A stretch of 64,000 nt of DNA, taken from positions 1 through 64,000 of the forward strand of contig PMNA01000030.1 in the NCBI GenBank assembly GCA_003162055.1. Reading direction: 5' to 3'. Below the pieces are notes generated by a model that saw only the letters and a list, made by a program, of their open reading frames with translations, was not told where the DNA came from and did not search any database. Both the position numbers and the translations under genes were made by a program. The stretch comes from Actinomycetota bacterium. Lineage in GTDB: Bacteria > Actinomycetota > Thermoleophilia > Gaiellales > Gaiellaceae. The number at the start of each line of letters is the position of its first letter. Within the stretch, counting starts at the first letter, position 1. Below, one piece after another: positions 16,585 to 26,021 of this stretch.

Positions 16585-17400
16585 TTGACCCCCTTGACCT
16601 CGCGGCTCTTGGTCTCGGCGGTAGGACTGCCACTGGTGCTCGCCCTGGTCTGGGGCGGCGGCTGGTGGCTCTTCACCCTGCTCACCGTCGCGGCGCTGAT
16701 CGGCCTGCATGAGTACTGCCTACTAATCCGTTCGCTCCATCCGCTGGTGCTGGCCGGATATGCGGGCCTGGCGCTGACGCTCCTCGGAGCCGAGCTCGGG
16801 GGCCTTCCCTGGGCTGTCGGGGGGCTGTTCGCGACGATTCCGATCGCCTTCGCCCAGTACGGCATCTCCACGACACGCCAACCGGCCACGATCGCAGTCG
16901 GCTCGACCCTGCTGGGGGTGGTCTGGATCGGCGGTGGCCTTTCGACTTTTGTGCTGATTCGTTCAATTCCCGACGGCGGCCATCACCTGGGGCAGGTGGC
17001 GGCCTACACGGTTCTGCTCGCGGTATTTGCCGCCGACACGGCCGCCTACGCGATGGGCAGGCTGGTCGGGCGGCACAAGCTCTCGCCGGTGCTCTCGCCG
17101 GGAAAGACCTGGGAAGGCTTCTTCGCCGGCGTCGTGGCGGCGATCCTGGTTTCCTTCTTCGCCCTCTACAACGATCGAGGCATCTTCCTCTCGATCTCGC
17201 AGGCACTGCTTTTCGGCGCCATGATTGCGGCGGCCGAGGCGCTCGGCGACCTGTTCGAGTCCTCGCTCAAGCGCGATATGCACGTCAAGGACACCGGCCG
17301 CCTGCTCGGCGGCCACGGTGGCATCCTCGACCGGGTCGACTCGCTGCTCTTCGCCGGCGGGGCAGCGTTCTTCATGCTGCTTGCTTTCGGCGTCGTCTAG
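16585..17400 (+). CDS. cdsA: Phosphatidate cytidylyltransferase
   Basis: 271 aa integral membrane enzyme with about eight helices. The C-terminal signature SSLKRDMHVKDTGRL followed by GGHGGILDRVDS is diagnostic. It converts phosphatidate to CDP-diacylglycerol, the substrate of PgsA-type enzymes such as the one at 26022-26576. The start is the TTG at 16585. Confidence 0.94.
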   Translation: MTPLTSRLLVSAVGLPLVLALVWGGGWWLFTLLTVAALIGLHEYCLLIRSLHPLVLAGYAGLALTLLGAELGGLPWAVGGLFATIPIAFAQYGISTTRQPATIAVGSTLLGVVWIGGGLSTFVLIRSIPDGGHHLGQVAAYTVLLAVFAADTAAYAMGRLVGRHKLSPVLSPGKTWEGFFAGVVAAILVSFFALYNDRGIFLSISQALLFGAMIAAAEALGDLFESSLKRDMHVKDTGRLLGGHGGILDRVDSLLFAGGAAFFMLLAFGVV

Positions 17401-17422
17401 GCGCTCGGATCAGAATGGTGAG

Positions 17423-18502
17423 ATGAAGCGAATTGCTCTCCTAGGCGCCACGGGCTCGATCGGGCGCCAGGCGCTCGAGATCATCGCCGCAAGCCCCGAG
17501 CTGGAGCTGTGCGCTCTCTCGTCCGGGAAGACGGATTTGTCTGCGCTCGCCTTGGATCTCGGCGTCGAGCACTTCCAGAGCGGGGGAGACCTCGTTTCAC
17601 TGCTAGAAGCCGCCGAGCCCGATCTCGTACTCAACGCCGTGGTCGGCTTCGCCGGCTGCCGCGCGACTCTCTGGGCGCTCGAGCAGGGGGTGACCCTGGC
17701 GCTCGCCAATAAGGAGAGTCTGGTCGCCGCCGGCGCGCTGGCTCTCGACGCGAAGGAGCGGGGCGGAGGACTCCTGCTGCCGGTCGACAGCGAGCACTCT
17801 GCGATCTTCCAGTGTCTGGAGGGAAGAACGATGCAGGAGGTCAGCTCGATCGTTCTGACGGCCTCTGGTGGGCCTTTCCGTGGACGCAGCCGCCCCGAGC
17901 TCGAGCACATGACGCGCGAGCAGGCGCTCGCCCATCCAACCTGGAAGATGGGTCAGAAGATCACAATCGACTCGGCCACACTCGCCAACAAGGGGCTGGA
18001 GCTGATCGAGGCGCACTTCCTCTTCGGTCTTCCCTACGAGCGGATCGAGGTGATCGTGCACCCCGGCTCGATCGTGCACTCGCTCGTCCGCTTCCGCGAC
18101 GGCGCGGCGTTGGCCCACCTCGGCTATCCCGATATGCGCGTACCGATCTCCTTCGCGCTCAGCTATCCCGAGCGCGCCGCGACGCCGCTTCGGCCGCTCG
18201 ACCTGGCCGCGGGGCTGACGTTGGAGTTCGAAGCGCTCGACGAGGAGACCTTCCCGCTCGTGCGGCTGGCTCGCTCGGCGGGGCGAGCCGGCGGCAGCGC
18301 GCCCTGTGCCTTCAGCGCCGCCAACGAGATTGCGGTCGCGGCTTTCCTGGCCGGACAGCTCCCCTTCCTCGCCATCGCGGAGGTGGTGGAGCGCACGCTC
18401 GAGCAGGCTGACACCTCGGCGGTTCGCGATCTCGACTCGCTGGTCGCGGCCGATGCGGCGGCACGGGGTATCGCAAGCGAGCAGTTGGGGAAGATCTCTT
18501 AG
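17423..18502 (+). CDS. dxr: 1-deoxy-D-xylulose 5-phosphate reductoisomerase
   Basis: 359 aa from ATG 17423 with GGTGAG just upstream. NADPH-binding ALLGATGSIGRQAL at the N-terminus, metal ligands in PVDSEHSAIFQ, the flexible loop TASGGPFRG, and MGQKITIDSATLANKGLE. It is the second step of the MEP isoprenoid pathway; ispG lies two genes on. No missing active-site residue was seen. Confidence 0.95.
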   Translation: MKRIALLGATGSIGRQALEIIAASPELELCALSSGKTDLSALALDLGVEHFQSGGDLVSLLEAAEPDLVLNAVVGFAGCRATLWALEQGVTLALANKESLVAAGALALDAKERGGGLLLPVDSEHSAIFQCLEGRTMQEVSSIVLTASGGPFRGRSRPELEHMTREQALAHPTWKMGQKITIDSATLANKGLELIEAHFLFGLPYERIEVIVHPGSIVHSLVRFRDGAALAHLGYPDMRVPISFALSYPERAATPLRPLDLAAGLTLEFEALDEETFPLVRLARSAGRAGGSAPCAFSAANEIAVAAFLAGQLPFLAIAEVVERTLEQADTSAVRDLDSLVAADAAARGIASEQLGKIS

Positions 18503-18506
18503 TCTC

Positions 18507-19712
18507 GTGGGTATCGCCCTAGCCATCATCGGGCTCGCCCTGCTGGTGCTCGCGCACGAGGCGGGGCACTTCTTCGTCGCGCTGGCCACGCGCATGCGGC
18601 CGCGGCGCTTTTTCGTGGGCTTTCCGCCGGCGCTGGCCAAGGTGAAGTACAAGGGAATCGAGTACGGCCTCGGCGCGATTCCGCTCGGCGGCTACGTGAA
18701 GATCCCGGGCATGTTCCGGCCGGGCAAGCGCGACGCGGAGCTCTATCTCCGCCCGGCGGCGGAGGAAGACGAAAGCCTGGTCGAGCCGTTGCACGCGCTC
18801 GAAGGCTCTTTCGAGCGCGACGATCTCGAGCAGGCGAGAGCCGATCTCACACTGTTCGAAAAGAAGCTCGGTGCGACGGAGCTCACGCCGCGAAACTCGC
18901 GCTTCGCTCGCCGCGGCGTCGAGGAGCTCGACGACGCGCTTGCGTCCGACGCCTACTGGCGCCAGCCCACCTGGAAGCGATTGATCGTGATCGGGGCCGG
19001 GCCGATCACCAACATCCTGATCGCGATCGTGATCTTCGCCTCTCTCTACACGCTTGATCTCTATCGACTCGGCTTCCAGGTCACAGCCAAGAAGGGAGCT
19101 ACGACGACGCACGTCGAGCGCGTCCTGGCGGATTCGCCGGCCCAGCGCTCGGGGCTCAAGGCGGGCGATGTCGTCGTTGCCGTCAACGGGCAGAAGGTCA
19201 GCGGCTCGACGCTGACGAAGCGGATCGGCGGCTCCGGCGGGCGGCCGATAGCGCTCACCGTCCGGCGCGAGGGCAAGGTAGTTCGACTCCAAACGGTCAA
19301 GCCGATGAACGAAGCCGAGCCGCTCCCGACCGCCTTCGTCGACTCGTTCCGTCTGACCGGGAGGATCATCGATCAGATCCTGGTCAAAGGGATCGGGCGC
19401 CTCTTCATCGGGAAGGGCGGCAGCAACGTCTCCGGGCCGATCGGCATAGTCCAGAGCTCCTCCGACGCCTACAGGCAGGGCCTGTCCGACTACATGTTCG
19501 TGATCGGCCTGATCAGCCTCTCGCTCGGCGTGCTCAACCTGTTGCCGCTGCTTCCGCTCGACGGCGGCCACCTTGCCTTCTCGCTGATCGAGGGTGCGCG
19601 CCGCCGGGTCGTCTCGCGCGAGGTCTATGAGCGCGTCTCGGCCGTGGGGATTGCTCTCGTTGCGCTGCTGTTCATGCTCGGGCTGACGAACGACATCGGG
19701 CGCATCGGCTAG
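18507..19712 (+). CDS. rseP: Site-2 intramembrane metalloprotease (RseP family)
   Basis: 401 aa from GTG 18507. HEAGH in the first helix and LDGGH near the C-terminus supply the zinc site. One PDZ domain (about residues 205-275, SPAQRSGLKAGDVVVAVNGQ) lies between. A charged segment of about 75 residues separates the first helix region from the second (WKRLIVIGAGPITNILIA), longer than in E. coli RseP. It likely cleaves anti-sigma factors or remnant signal peptides in the membrane. Confidence 0.92.
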   Translation: MGIALAIIGLALLVLAHEAGHFFVALATRMRPRRFFVGFPPALAKVKYKGIEYGLGAIPLGGYVKIPGMFRPGKRDAELYLRPAAEEDESLVEPLHALEGSFERDDLEQARADLTLFEKKLGATELTPRNSRFARRGVEELDDALASDAYWRQPTWKRLIVIGAGPITNILIAIVIFASLYTLDLYRLGFQVTAKKGATTTHVERVLADSPAQRSGLKAGDVVVAVNGQKVSGSTLTKRIGGSGGRPIALTVRREGKVVRLQTVKPMNEAEPLPTAFVDSFRLTGRIIDQILVKGIGRLFIGKGGSNVSGPIGIVQSSSDAYRQGLSDYMFVIGLISLSLGVLNLLPLLPLDGGHLAFSLIEGARRRVVSREVYERVSAVGIALVALLFMLGLTNDIGRIG

Positions 19713-19747
19713 TCGTTGCAGTAAGCCGCACCTCTAGAATCGATCGC

Positions 19748-20881
19748 GTGAGCAGCTCTCGACAAATCTCGATCGGCGGCGTCAGGATCGGCGGCGGTGC
19801 CCCGATCGCCGTCCAGTCGATGACCACGACGCGCGCCCGCGACGTAGAGGCGACCATGGCCCAGGTCGAGGCGCTGGCCGCGGCCGGTTGCGAGATCGTC
19901 CGCTGCGCCGTGCCCGGGCTGCCCGACGCCGAGGCGCTGCCCGAGATAGTTCGCCGCTCAACCTTGCCGGTCGTTGCCGACATCCACTTCAACTCCTCGC
20001 TGGCGCTGAGGGCGATCGAGGCCGGCGTCGCGGCGGTGCGCATCAACCCCGGCAACATCGGCGGGCCCGACAAGGTCGCGGAGGTAGTCGCGGCGGCCAA
20101 GGTGGCCGGAACGCCTCTGCGTATCGGCGCCAACTCCGGCTCGCTGCCCGAGCACCTGCGCGAGCGCGCGCACGACGATCAGGCCCAGGCGCTGGTTGAC
20201 GCGGCGCTGGAGGAGGTGGAGTTGCTCGAGAAGCTCGACTTCCGCGAGTTCAAGATCTCGGTCAAGTCGACCTCGGTGCCCGATACGATCCGCGCCTACC
20301 GGATGCTGGCCGCGAAGGTTCCCTATCCGCTGCACCTCGGCGTGACCGAGGCCGGTACCGTCTTCGGCGGCACGATCAAGAGCGCGGTCGGAATCGGCAC
20401 GCTGCTGGCCGAGGGAATCGGCGACACGATTCGCGTCTCGCTCACCGCCGACCCGGTCAAGGAGATGGATGTCGCCTGGGGCATCCTCAAGGCGCTCGGC
20501 CTGCGCGAGCGCGGCCCGGTGATGATCAGCTGCCCCACCTGCGGCCGCGATAACGTCGGCGCCCAGGCCCTGGCCGAGAAAGTGGAAGAAAGATTGCGTG
20601 CCTATACGCAGACCTTCGAAGTGGCGGTGATGGGCTGCGCCGTCAACGGCCCGGGCGAGGCGGGCGAGGCCGACTTTGGCATCGCCGGCGGCCGCGACGT
20701 CGGCTTCATCTATGCCCACGGCGAAGTACTTCGCAAGGTGCCAACCGAGCGACTGATCGACGAACTGTTCGACGAGCTCGACCACTGGATCGAGGCAGGC
20801 ATGCAGCGCCCACGCCGGCCGCGAACGATCAAGTCTGCCGCCGAGGCGATGGCGGAAGCCGCCGCCACGACGAACGACTAG
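19748..20881 (+). CDS. ispG: 4-hydroxy-3-methylbut-2-enyl diphosphate synthase
   Basis: 377 aa short bacterial GcpE: TIM barrel with VQSMTTT, RINPGNIGG and FKISVKST, then the 4Fe-4S domain with CPTCGR and MGCAVNGPGEA. It makes HMBPP in the MEP pathway from the product chain begun by dxr. GTG start. It closes the long plus-strand run. Confidence 0.96.
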   Translation: MSSSRQISIGGVRIGGGAPIAVQSMTTTRARDVEATMAQVEALAAAGCEIVRCAVPGLPDAEALPEIVRRSTLPVVADIHFNSSLALRAIEAGVAAVRINPGNIGGPDKVAEVVAAAKVAGTPLRIGANSGSLPEHLRERAHDDQAQALVDAALEEVELLEKLDFREFKISVKSTSVPDTIRAYRMLAAKVPYPLHLGVTEAGTVFGGTIKSAVGIGTLLAEGIGDTIRVSLTADPVKEMDVAWGILKALGLRERGPVMISCPTCGRDNVGAQALAEKVEERLRAYTQTFEVAVMGCAVNGPGEAGEADFGIAGGRDVGFIYAHGEVLRKVPTERLIDELFDELDHWIEAGMQRPRRPRTIKSAAEAMAEAAATTND

Positions 20882-20887
20882 GAGCTT

Positions 20888-21457
20888 TTAGCAGCCGCGA
20901 TTCAGCGTCTCGGCGTAGACGAGCTTGGGCCATTCCATCGCCACGTAAAACGGCTCCTTCCAGGGGTTGTTGAGCGGCGTCCCGATCACGGCCAGGTGAC
21001 CGTGGTAGCAGCGGCGCATCTCGAGCCGGGCACGGCTGACGTGGAAGTAGGAGGTCACCACGATCACCGAGCGCAGCTGCCGAGCGGCGGCGATTCGCTT
21101 CACGGCTCTGGCTTCGCCCTGGGTGCTCTCGGGCTTGGGGTCGAAACAGATCACCTTGAACGGGCGCCGCGCGCCATGACCGTCGCAGAGGTGCGGCGCC
21201 TCCTCCTTGTAAGCCCATCTTCCGTGCGGGTTGGAGACGATCAGAAGTGGCGCGATCCCCTCCTGAGCCAGTTCGATGCCCTTCTGCAGCCGCAGCGGTC
21301 CACCGGCGATCACCACCACCGCGTCCGAGCGCTGCACCGGGTCGATGTGCGGATCGACGAAGAGCTTGTAGGTCGCCGCCGCGAAGATCGCGACAGTGTC
21401 AACGGCCACGAGTAGCACGATCAACAGCCATAGATGTCTCGCCGCCCAGGCGCGCAT
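20888..21457 (-). CDS. YdcF/SanA-like DUF218 membrane protein
   Basis: 189 aa: one N-terminal membrane helix (LWLLIVLLVAVDTVAIFAAA), then a DUF218 domain with SDAVVVIAGGPLRLQKGIELA, PESTQGEARAV and VIVVTSYFHVSRARLEM. Family members are linked to envelope barrier function, with unclear enzymatic activity. Its stop lies 7 bases from the convergent ispG stop. Confidence 0.85.
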   Translation of the reverse strand: MRAWAARHLWLLIVLLVAVDTVAIFAAATYKLFVDPHIDPVQRSDAVVVIAGGPLRLQKGIELAQEGIAPLLIVSNPHGRWAYKEEAPHLCDGHGARRPFKVICFDPKPESTQGEARAVKRIAAARQLRSVIVVTSYFHVSRARLEMRRCYHGHLAVIGTPLNNPWKEPFYVAMEWPKLVYAETLNRGC

Positions 21458-21530
21458 CCGAGCATCCTAGTCGCCGCTCTCGCACTTCTCGCCCCTGCGG
21501 TCGGCGCTCAACCGATAAGTTCTGACCCAC

Positions 21531-23216
21531 ATGAATCGCCTCTCGCAGCTGCATATCCCAACGCTTCGCAACGATCCCGCCGACGCCGAGGCGCCGAGCC
21601 ATCGCCTGCTCGTGCGCGGCGGCTACGTGCGCCAGGTCGGGGCCGGCCTGTTCTCGTTCCTGCCGCTGGGCTGGCGGGTGCATCAGAAGGTCGTCCAGAT
21701 CATCCGCGAGGAGATGGACGCGGTCGGCTCCCAGGAGATGCTGGCGCCGGTACTAGCGCCGGCCGAGTTGTGGCGTGAGAGCGGGCGCTACGACATCCCC
21801 GAGGTGTTCCGGCTGACCGATCGTCACGGCCGCGACTTCGTGCTCTCGATGACGCACGAGGAGACGATGACTTTCCACGCCCGCGAGCTCGGCTCCTACC
21901 GGCAGCTTCCCCAGCTCTGGTACCACTTCCAGGTGAAGGGCCGAGACGAGGTGCGGCCGCGCGCCGGCCTGCTGCGAGTGCGCGAGTTCGTGATGAAAGA
22001 CGCCTACTCCTTCGACCGCGACGAGGAGGGGCTGGACGTCAGCTACTGGAAGTACGCCGGCGCTTACCGGCGTATCTTCGAGCGCTGCGGCTTGCGCTTC
22101 TACGAGTGCGAGGGCGACGTGGGCCTGATGGGCGGCGAGGTGGCGCACGAGTACTTGGCGCCCTGCCCGGCCGGCGAGAACGAGATCGCGCTCTGCGAAA
22201 AGGGCGACTACGCGGCCAACGTCGAGGCCGCAAAGAGCGTTCCGCCCGCGCCCGAGTTCCCCGAGCGCCTCGACGCGCCGCGCGAGGTCGAGACGCCCGA
22301 GATCCGCACGATCGAGGAGGTGGCCGAGTACTTGCACGTCGACCCGCGCGCTACCGCAAAAGCGATGCCGGTTGTCGGTCGCGACGGCAGCCTCGTACTG
22401 GGCCTGATTCGCGGCGACCACCGCTTGCACGAGCTGAAGCTGTCAGCGCTACTCGGCGGCGAGTTCCGCCCCGCGCATCCCGAGGAGATCGAGGAGGCCT
22501 TCGGCGCCTCCGGCGGCTCACTCGGCCCGCTGGGCGTGAAGCTGCGCGTGATCGCCGATGAGGCGCTGCGTGAGGGTCAGTTCGTCAGCGGAGCGAACCG
22601 CGACGGCTTCCACCTGCTCGGCGTCGAGGCCGGGCGCGACTACGAGCCCGAGTTCGCCGACATCCGCGAGGTCGTGGACGGAGACGTCTGCATCCACTGT
22701 GGCGGCCGGATCACGGTCGAGCCGGCGATCGAGATCGGCAACATCTTCAAGCTCGGCACGCGCTACTCCGAGCCGCTCGGCGCGAATTATCTGGACGAGA
22801 ACGGGAAAGAGCAGCCGATCGTGATGGGCTCCTACGGAATCGGCCCCGGTCGCGTCGTCGCCGCCGCGATCGAGCAGAACCACGACGGCAACAAGATCGT
22901 CTGGCCGCGTCCGCTGGCGCCCTACGACGTCGAGATCGTCGCGCTGCAGGGGGCGGGGGAGAGCGTGCTGAAAACCGCTGAGGAGATCGGTGCCACGCTC
23001 TCGGACACCGGGCTCGCAGTCTTGCTCGACGACCGCGAGGCCCGCCCGGGCGAGAAGTTCGCCGACGCCGACCTGATCGGCGCCCCGCTCAGGATCACCG
23101 TCGGTAAGAAGACGCTCGAGGACGGCGCCGTCGATCTACGCCTGCTCGCCAGCGGCGAAGAAAGCCGGGTCCCGGCCGGCGAAGCCGTCGCGCAGGCGGC
23201 GGAGCTGCTCGCGTGA
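21531..23216 (+). CDS. proS: Prolyl-tRNA synthetase
   Basis: 561 aa, bacterial class II type. Motif 1 around LPLGWRVHQKV, motif 2 with RPRAGLLRVREFVMKDAYSF, an insertion editing domain (about residues 225-375, FPERLDAPREVET onward), motif 3 GSYGIGPGRVVAAAIEQ, and a C-terminal anticodon-binding domain. tRNA-Pro(GGG) lies just downstream, so enzyme and substrate are neighbours. It overlaps the XRE gene by 4 bases. Confidence 0.97.
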   Translation: MNRLSQLHIPTLRNDPADAEAPSHRLLVRGGYVRQVGAGLFSFLPLGWRVHQKVVQIIREEMDAVGSQEMLAPVLAPAELWRESGRYDIPEVFRLTDRHGRDFVLSMTHEETMTFHARELGSYRQLPQLWYHFQVKGRDEVRPRAGLLRVREFVMKDAYSFDRDEEGLDVSYWKYAGAYRRIFERCGLRFYECEGDVGLMGGEVAHEYLAPCPAGENEIALCEKGDYAANVEAAKSVPPAPEFPERLDAPREVETPEIRTIEEVAEYLHVDPRATAKAMPVVGRDGSLVLGLIRGDHRLHELKLSALLGGEFRPAHPEEIEEAFGASGGSLGPLGVKLRVIADEALREGQFVSGANRDGFHLLGVEAGRDYEPEFADIREVVDGDVCIHCGGRITVEPAIEIGNIFKLGTRYSEPLGANYLDENGKEQPIVMGSYGIGPGRVVAAAIEQNHDGNKIVWPRPLAPYDVEIVALQGAGESVLKTAEEIGATLSDTGLAVLLDDREARPGEKFADADLIGAPLRITVGKKTLEDGAVDLRLLASGEESRVPAGEAVAQAAELLA

Positions 23217-23527
23217 GCGGGCGCCCGAGCCGCCGCCGCCGCTTCAGCGACGAGGCCTTCGGACCGACCCTTCAGCAGCTGATGGACGAACTGGGCGTCA
23301 GCTACCGCAGCCTGGCAGCAAAGACGAAGCTCTCGGCCGGGTATCTGAACCACATCGTCCACGGCAATCGTCCGGTTCCCACCAACGACGTCATCGCAGG
23401 CATCGCCAAGGCGCTCGGCATCGAGCCCGAGCATTTTCGTGAGTACCGCATCCGCGTCATCACCGAGCGGCTCGAGCGCCTGCCCGATCTGGTCGACCGC
23501 CTTTACAAGCGCCTCTCGAGCGAATAG
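23213..23527 (+). CDS. XRE-family helix-turn-helix protein
   Basis: 104 aa. An HTH_3 domain is clear: LQQLMDELGVSYRSLAAKTKLSAGYLNHIVHGNR, then PVPTNDVIAGIAKALGIEPEHF. The N-terminus is Arg-rich. The C-terminus has a short helix that may dimerise. The GTG start overlaps the proS stop. It may regulate a target elsewhere; it shows no effector domain. Confidence 0.85.
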   Translation: MSGRPSRRRRFSDEAFGPTLQQLMDELGVSYRSLAAKTKLSAGYLNHIVHGNRPVPTNDVIAGIAKALGIEPEHFREYRIRVITERLERLPDLVDRLYKRLSSE

Positions 23528-23569
23528 CGGCTGCGCCGGTCGGCGCTACGCTATGGTCTCGGTCGTAAA

Positions 23570-23644
23570 CGGGACGTGGCGCAGCCTGGTTAGCGCGCTT
23601 GACTGGGGGTCAAGAGGTCGGGAGTTCAAATCTCCCCGTCCCGA
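23570..23644 (+). tRNA. tRNA-Pro(GGG)
   Basis: Acceptor CGGGACG/CGTCCCG (23570-23576, 23637-23643), anticodon stem CTTGA/TCAAG around CTGGGGG (anticodon GGG), T-arm GGGAG/CTCCC around TTCAAAT, discriminator A. CCA is not encoded. Confidence 0.95.
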
Positions 23645-23649
23645 TTTAG

Positions 23650-23677
23650 CGCCGAGAAATCTGGTGATTTCTCGGCG
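23650..23677 (+). terminator. Terminator hairpin after tRNA-Pro
   Basis: A perfect 12-bp stem (CGCCGAGAAATC at 23650-23661, GATTTCTCGGCG at 23666-23677) with a TGGT loop, followed by TTGTT. It lies 6 bases after the tRNA. Confidence 0.75.
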
Positions 23678-23711
23678 TTGTTCATGCGGGCCGGATGTCG
23701 CGGCTGCCTGG

Positions 23712-24023
23712 CTAGCGCCCCGGAGGGGAGATCGTGGGCCAGCCGAACTCGACGATCAGGGCGAAGCATACGAGCACGACCAGGACGAAAAGCGCCGCGA
23801 CGAGAGCGACGAAGCGAAGCGTTCGCGCGGTTCCGTAGGGAGTACTCCCGCTCTCGAGCTCGGGCCCGCCGACGTCGGTCAACTCACTCAGCTTGGAACG
23901 CGATCCGGCCAGGTCCACGAACAACGTTTTACTTAGGTCGGTTTTTCGCGAGCGCCTAGGGGCGATGATTCGCTGACCCACGGAGGCGATCTCGCCCGAT
24001 CGCTGTCGACTGCTCGTGTTCAA
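23712..24023 (-). CDS. Small C-terminally anchored membrane protein, unknown function
   Basis: 103 aa from a TTG with GGGAG seven bases upstream. The first 65 residues are hydrophilic with no known domain. A single hydrophobic helix (FVALVAALFVLVVLVCFALI, about residues 70-89) and a short Pro-containing tail follow, so it is probably tail-anchored. It runs convergently to tRNA-Pro. Composition and ribosome site favour a real gene. Confidence 0.55.
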   Translation of the reverse strand: MNTSSRQRSGEIASVGQRIIAPRRSRKTDLSKTLFVDLAGSRSKLSELTDVGGPELESGSTPYGTARTLRFVALVAALFVLVVLVCFALIVEFGWPTISPPGR

Positions 24024-24339
24024 CGTCTCTCTCCCGGATCTCTCAGCGGGTGCAGTTAGCTCTTACTCGAAGTTTCTCACAACTCACCCTGACTCACTCG
24101 TGGCGGCTCTGATCGTCGCTCCGTGGCGGCGACGCGAAGCGGCCTCGGCCGAGCCGCCGGACGACGGCGGTTTGCGCGAAATCGTCGAGCGCGCCACTCA
24201 CGCCGCGAAAGAAACACCGATGCCCCGCGCACGGCGCCGCCCGCCGTCGCGAATGTTGCGAACGCTGATCGGGATCGCGCTCTACGTCGCCGGGCTGGGC
24301 AGCTCGGAATCGATCCGGGGCGCTAGTGCGCTTACCGCC
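24024..24339. other. Intergenic region without a clear gene
   Basis: 316 bases between two minus-strand genes. An open plus-strand frame here contains a hydrophobic run (RTLIGIALYVAGLG) but reads on for 350 bases antisense to the next gene, so it is not called. No terminator or promoter stands out. Confidence 0.4.
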
Positions 24340-25449
24340 TCAGATCGCCATGACGCTCAGGTCGTTCGGCGGCTCGGCACTCTGGGCCGAGGAATCGACG
24401 TAGGAGCCGAGCTTCACCGTCACCGTCTTGGTCGCGCCGCCGCGCTCGATCCGGAACGTCACGCTCGAGCCGGCTTTCTCGAGCGCGAGCTGATCGACCA
24501 GCGCCGAACCGAGCAGGCCTTGATCCTTCGACACCTTGGCGCCGACGATCTTGGTGATCACGTCACCGACCTGGAAGAGCGAAGCGGCCGGCGAGCCGTC
24601 GACGACGTTCACCACGTCGAGCGGCGAATCCGCCCTTTCTTCTTGCTGCGCCTTGACGAACAGGCCGAGCCAGGGCCGGTCGTCGCGCAGTGACGTGATC
24701 GTATGCTCCGCGTCCTCGCCGATCACGAACGAGTAGGCACGAACGCGGCAGCAGTGGGCGTCGACGGGAGTCCAGAACTGCGCCGAGGCGGCGAGTGTCT
24801 GACGCGCTCCCGAGCCGACCACCTTAAAGCTCGCGCCCTCGTCGCCGAACCAGAGGTAGCCGAGGTGGGCCTCGCCGCCGTCGAAGCCGATCACCACGAG
24901 ATTCCCCGGCACCCCCGAGCCTCCATACGACTGCGTCGTCGTGAAGACGAGGTCGCTGCTCTTACTGCTGCCGAAGCGAACGAAGGCGATCTGGTTCACG
25001 TCGCCGTCGGCGGTTCGATCGAGAATCGGCGCCGGGCTGGCCGTCAGGTCGGGAGGCGAAGTTACGTACTCGTTGCTGTTGCTGGTCCCGTACTGCTCCT
25101 GAAACTCCCTGTCCTTCTGCGCGTCGTAGATGACGTTCCAGCGCTTGGCGAGCGGGTCCCAGGCGACGACCTGCAGCTCGGCGGGATGGAGGTCGAGATC
25201 GCCGGTCGCCGGCCCCTTCGAGACGACGACGGCATCCGGTGTCGTCTGGTTGCTGAGCTTCGCGTACTGGATCTTTTTCACGACGTAGTTCGCCGGCACG
25301 ATCTTCGCCAGGTTGGGCTTGGGGACGGAGGAGGGGAGAGTCGTGCTCGTAGCGGAGGTCGACGTCGTCGCCTTGGAAGAGCTACCGCCACAGCCGGCCA
25401 GAGCGACAGTTAGGAGCACGAGCGTGAGAGCAATCGCGATTCTTCGCAC
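24340..25449 (-). CDS. Lipoprotein with C-terminal PDZ domain
   Basis: 369 aa. The signal peptide ends in a lipobox (VALAGC, Cys20), then a Ser/Thr-rich linker. The middle (about residues 50-260) looks like a beta-rich extracellular domain with no recognised family. A PDZ domain follows at about residues 265-350 (LDVVNVVDGSPAASLFQVGDV, VTFRIERGGATKTVTV). No protease residues are visible, so a binding role at the outer face of the membrane is inferred. Confidence 0.8.
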   Translation of the reverse strand: MRRIAIALTLVLLTVALAGCGGSSSKATTSTSATSTTLPSSVPKPNLAKIVPANYVVKKIQYAKLSNQTTPDAVVVSKGPATGDLDLHPAELQVVAWDPLAKRWNVIYDAQKDREFQEQYGTSNSNEYVTSPPDLTASPAPILDRTADGDVNQIAFVRFGSSKSSDLVFTTTQSYGGSGVPGNLVVIGFDGGEAHLGYLWFGDEGASFKVVGSGARQTLAASAQFWTPVDAHCCRVRAYSFVIGEDAEHTITSLRDDRPWLGLFVKAQQEERADSPLDVVNVVDGSPAASLFQVGDVITKIVGAKVSKDQGLLGSALVDQLALEKAGSSVTFRIERGGATKTVTVKLGSYVDSSAQSAEPPNDLSVMAI

Positions 25450-25591
25450 GGAGCGATTCTCTCAGTCGGCGAGCACACAGTCCAGCGAAAAGAGTCGACT
25501 CTTCGGCGCGCGCTTGAAGCCCCCACAGGGATTGCCCGGTACGGTCTCGATTGCGCTAAAGGAATCGCCTGATCGAGCCGACCTCCTCAAC

Positions 25592-25942
25592 GTGAAGCGA
25601 ATAGACCTTTCCCGCGCAAGCATCGTCGTGGTGATCGCTGCTGCGATCGCGCTCGGGGGCTGCATGAGCGCCAGCAACAACCCCGTCTCGAACGGCAATC
25701 GCATCACCGCCGAGGCCAAGTTGACTGCGATCGGTGCCAACATGACGGTCGCCATGACGACCAACCCGAGCTCGTTGCCGCAGCTCACCCAGCAGTACAT
25801 CAGCGCGGTGCAGGGCTCGGAGGCGTTGCTCGGCGCAGACGAAGCGAAGCAGAAGCTGACCGCAACCGCGGCGCAACTCGCGACCGCCTGCAGCAGCTGC
25901 GCCCAAAGTCTCAACACCGCCGCCGCTCAAATCGGCCAGTAG
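25592..25942 (+). CDS. Small secreted lipoprotein, unknown function
   Basis: 116 aa from GTG 25592. The signal peptide ends in a lipobox IALGGC. The mature part is Ala/Thr/Gln-rich and probably helical, with a late CSSC pair that could form a disulphide. No family is recognised. It lies divergent from the PDZ lipoprotein (142 bases apart), and both would be processed by LspA. Confidence 0.65.
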   Translation: MKRIDLSRASIVVVIAAAIALGGCMSASNNPVSNGNRITAEAKLTAIGANMTVAMTTNPSSLPQLTQQYISAVQGSEALLGADEAKQKLTATAAQLATACSSCAQSLNTAAAQIGQ

Positions 25943-26021
25943 TCGCACCGCGCCGCGGCTCGATAAGCGCCGATTTCCAGCGGGAAATGCCGTATCGAGC
26001 GGCTGAAAGTATTCTTCTGGT

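Noticed and set aside
24016-24693. Plus-strand frame with a short hydrophobic run
   Set aside because: More than half is antisense to the PDZ lipoprotein and the composition there is that of a shadow.
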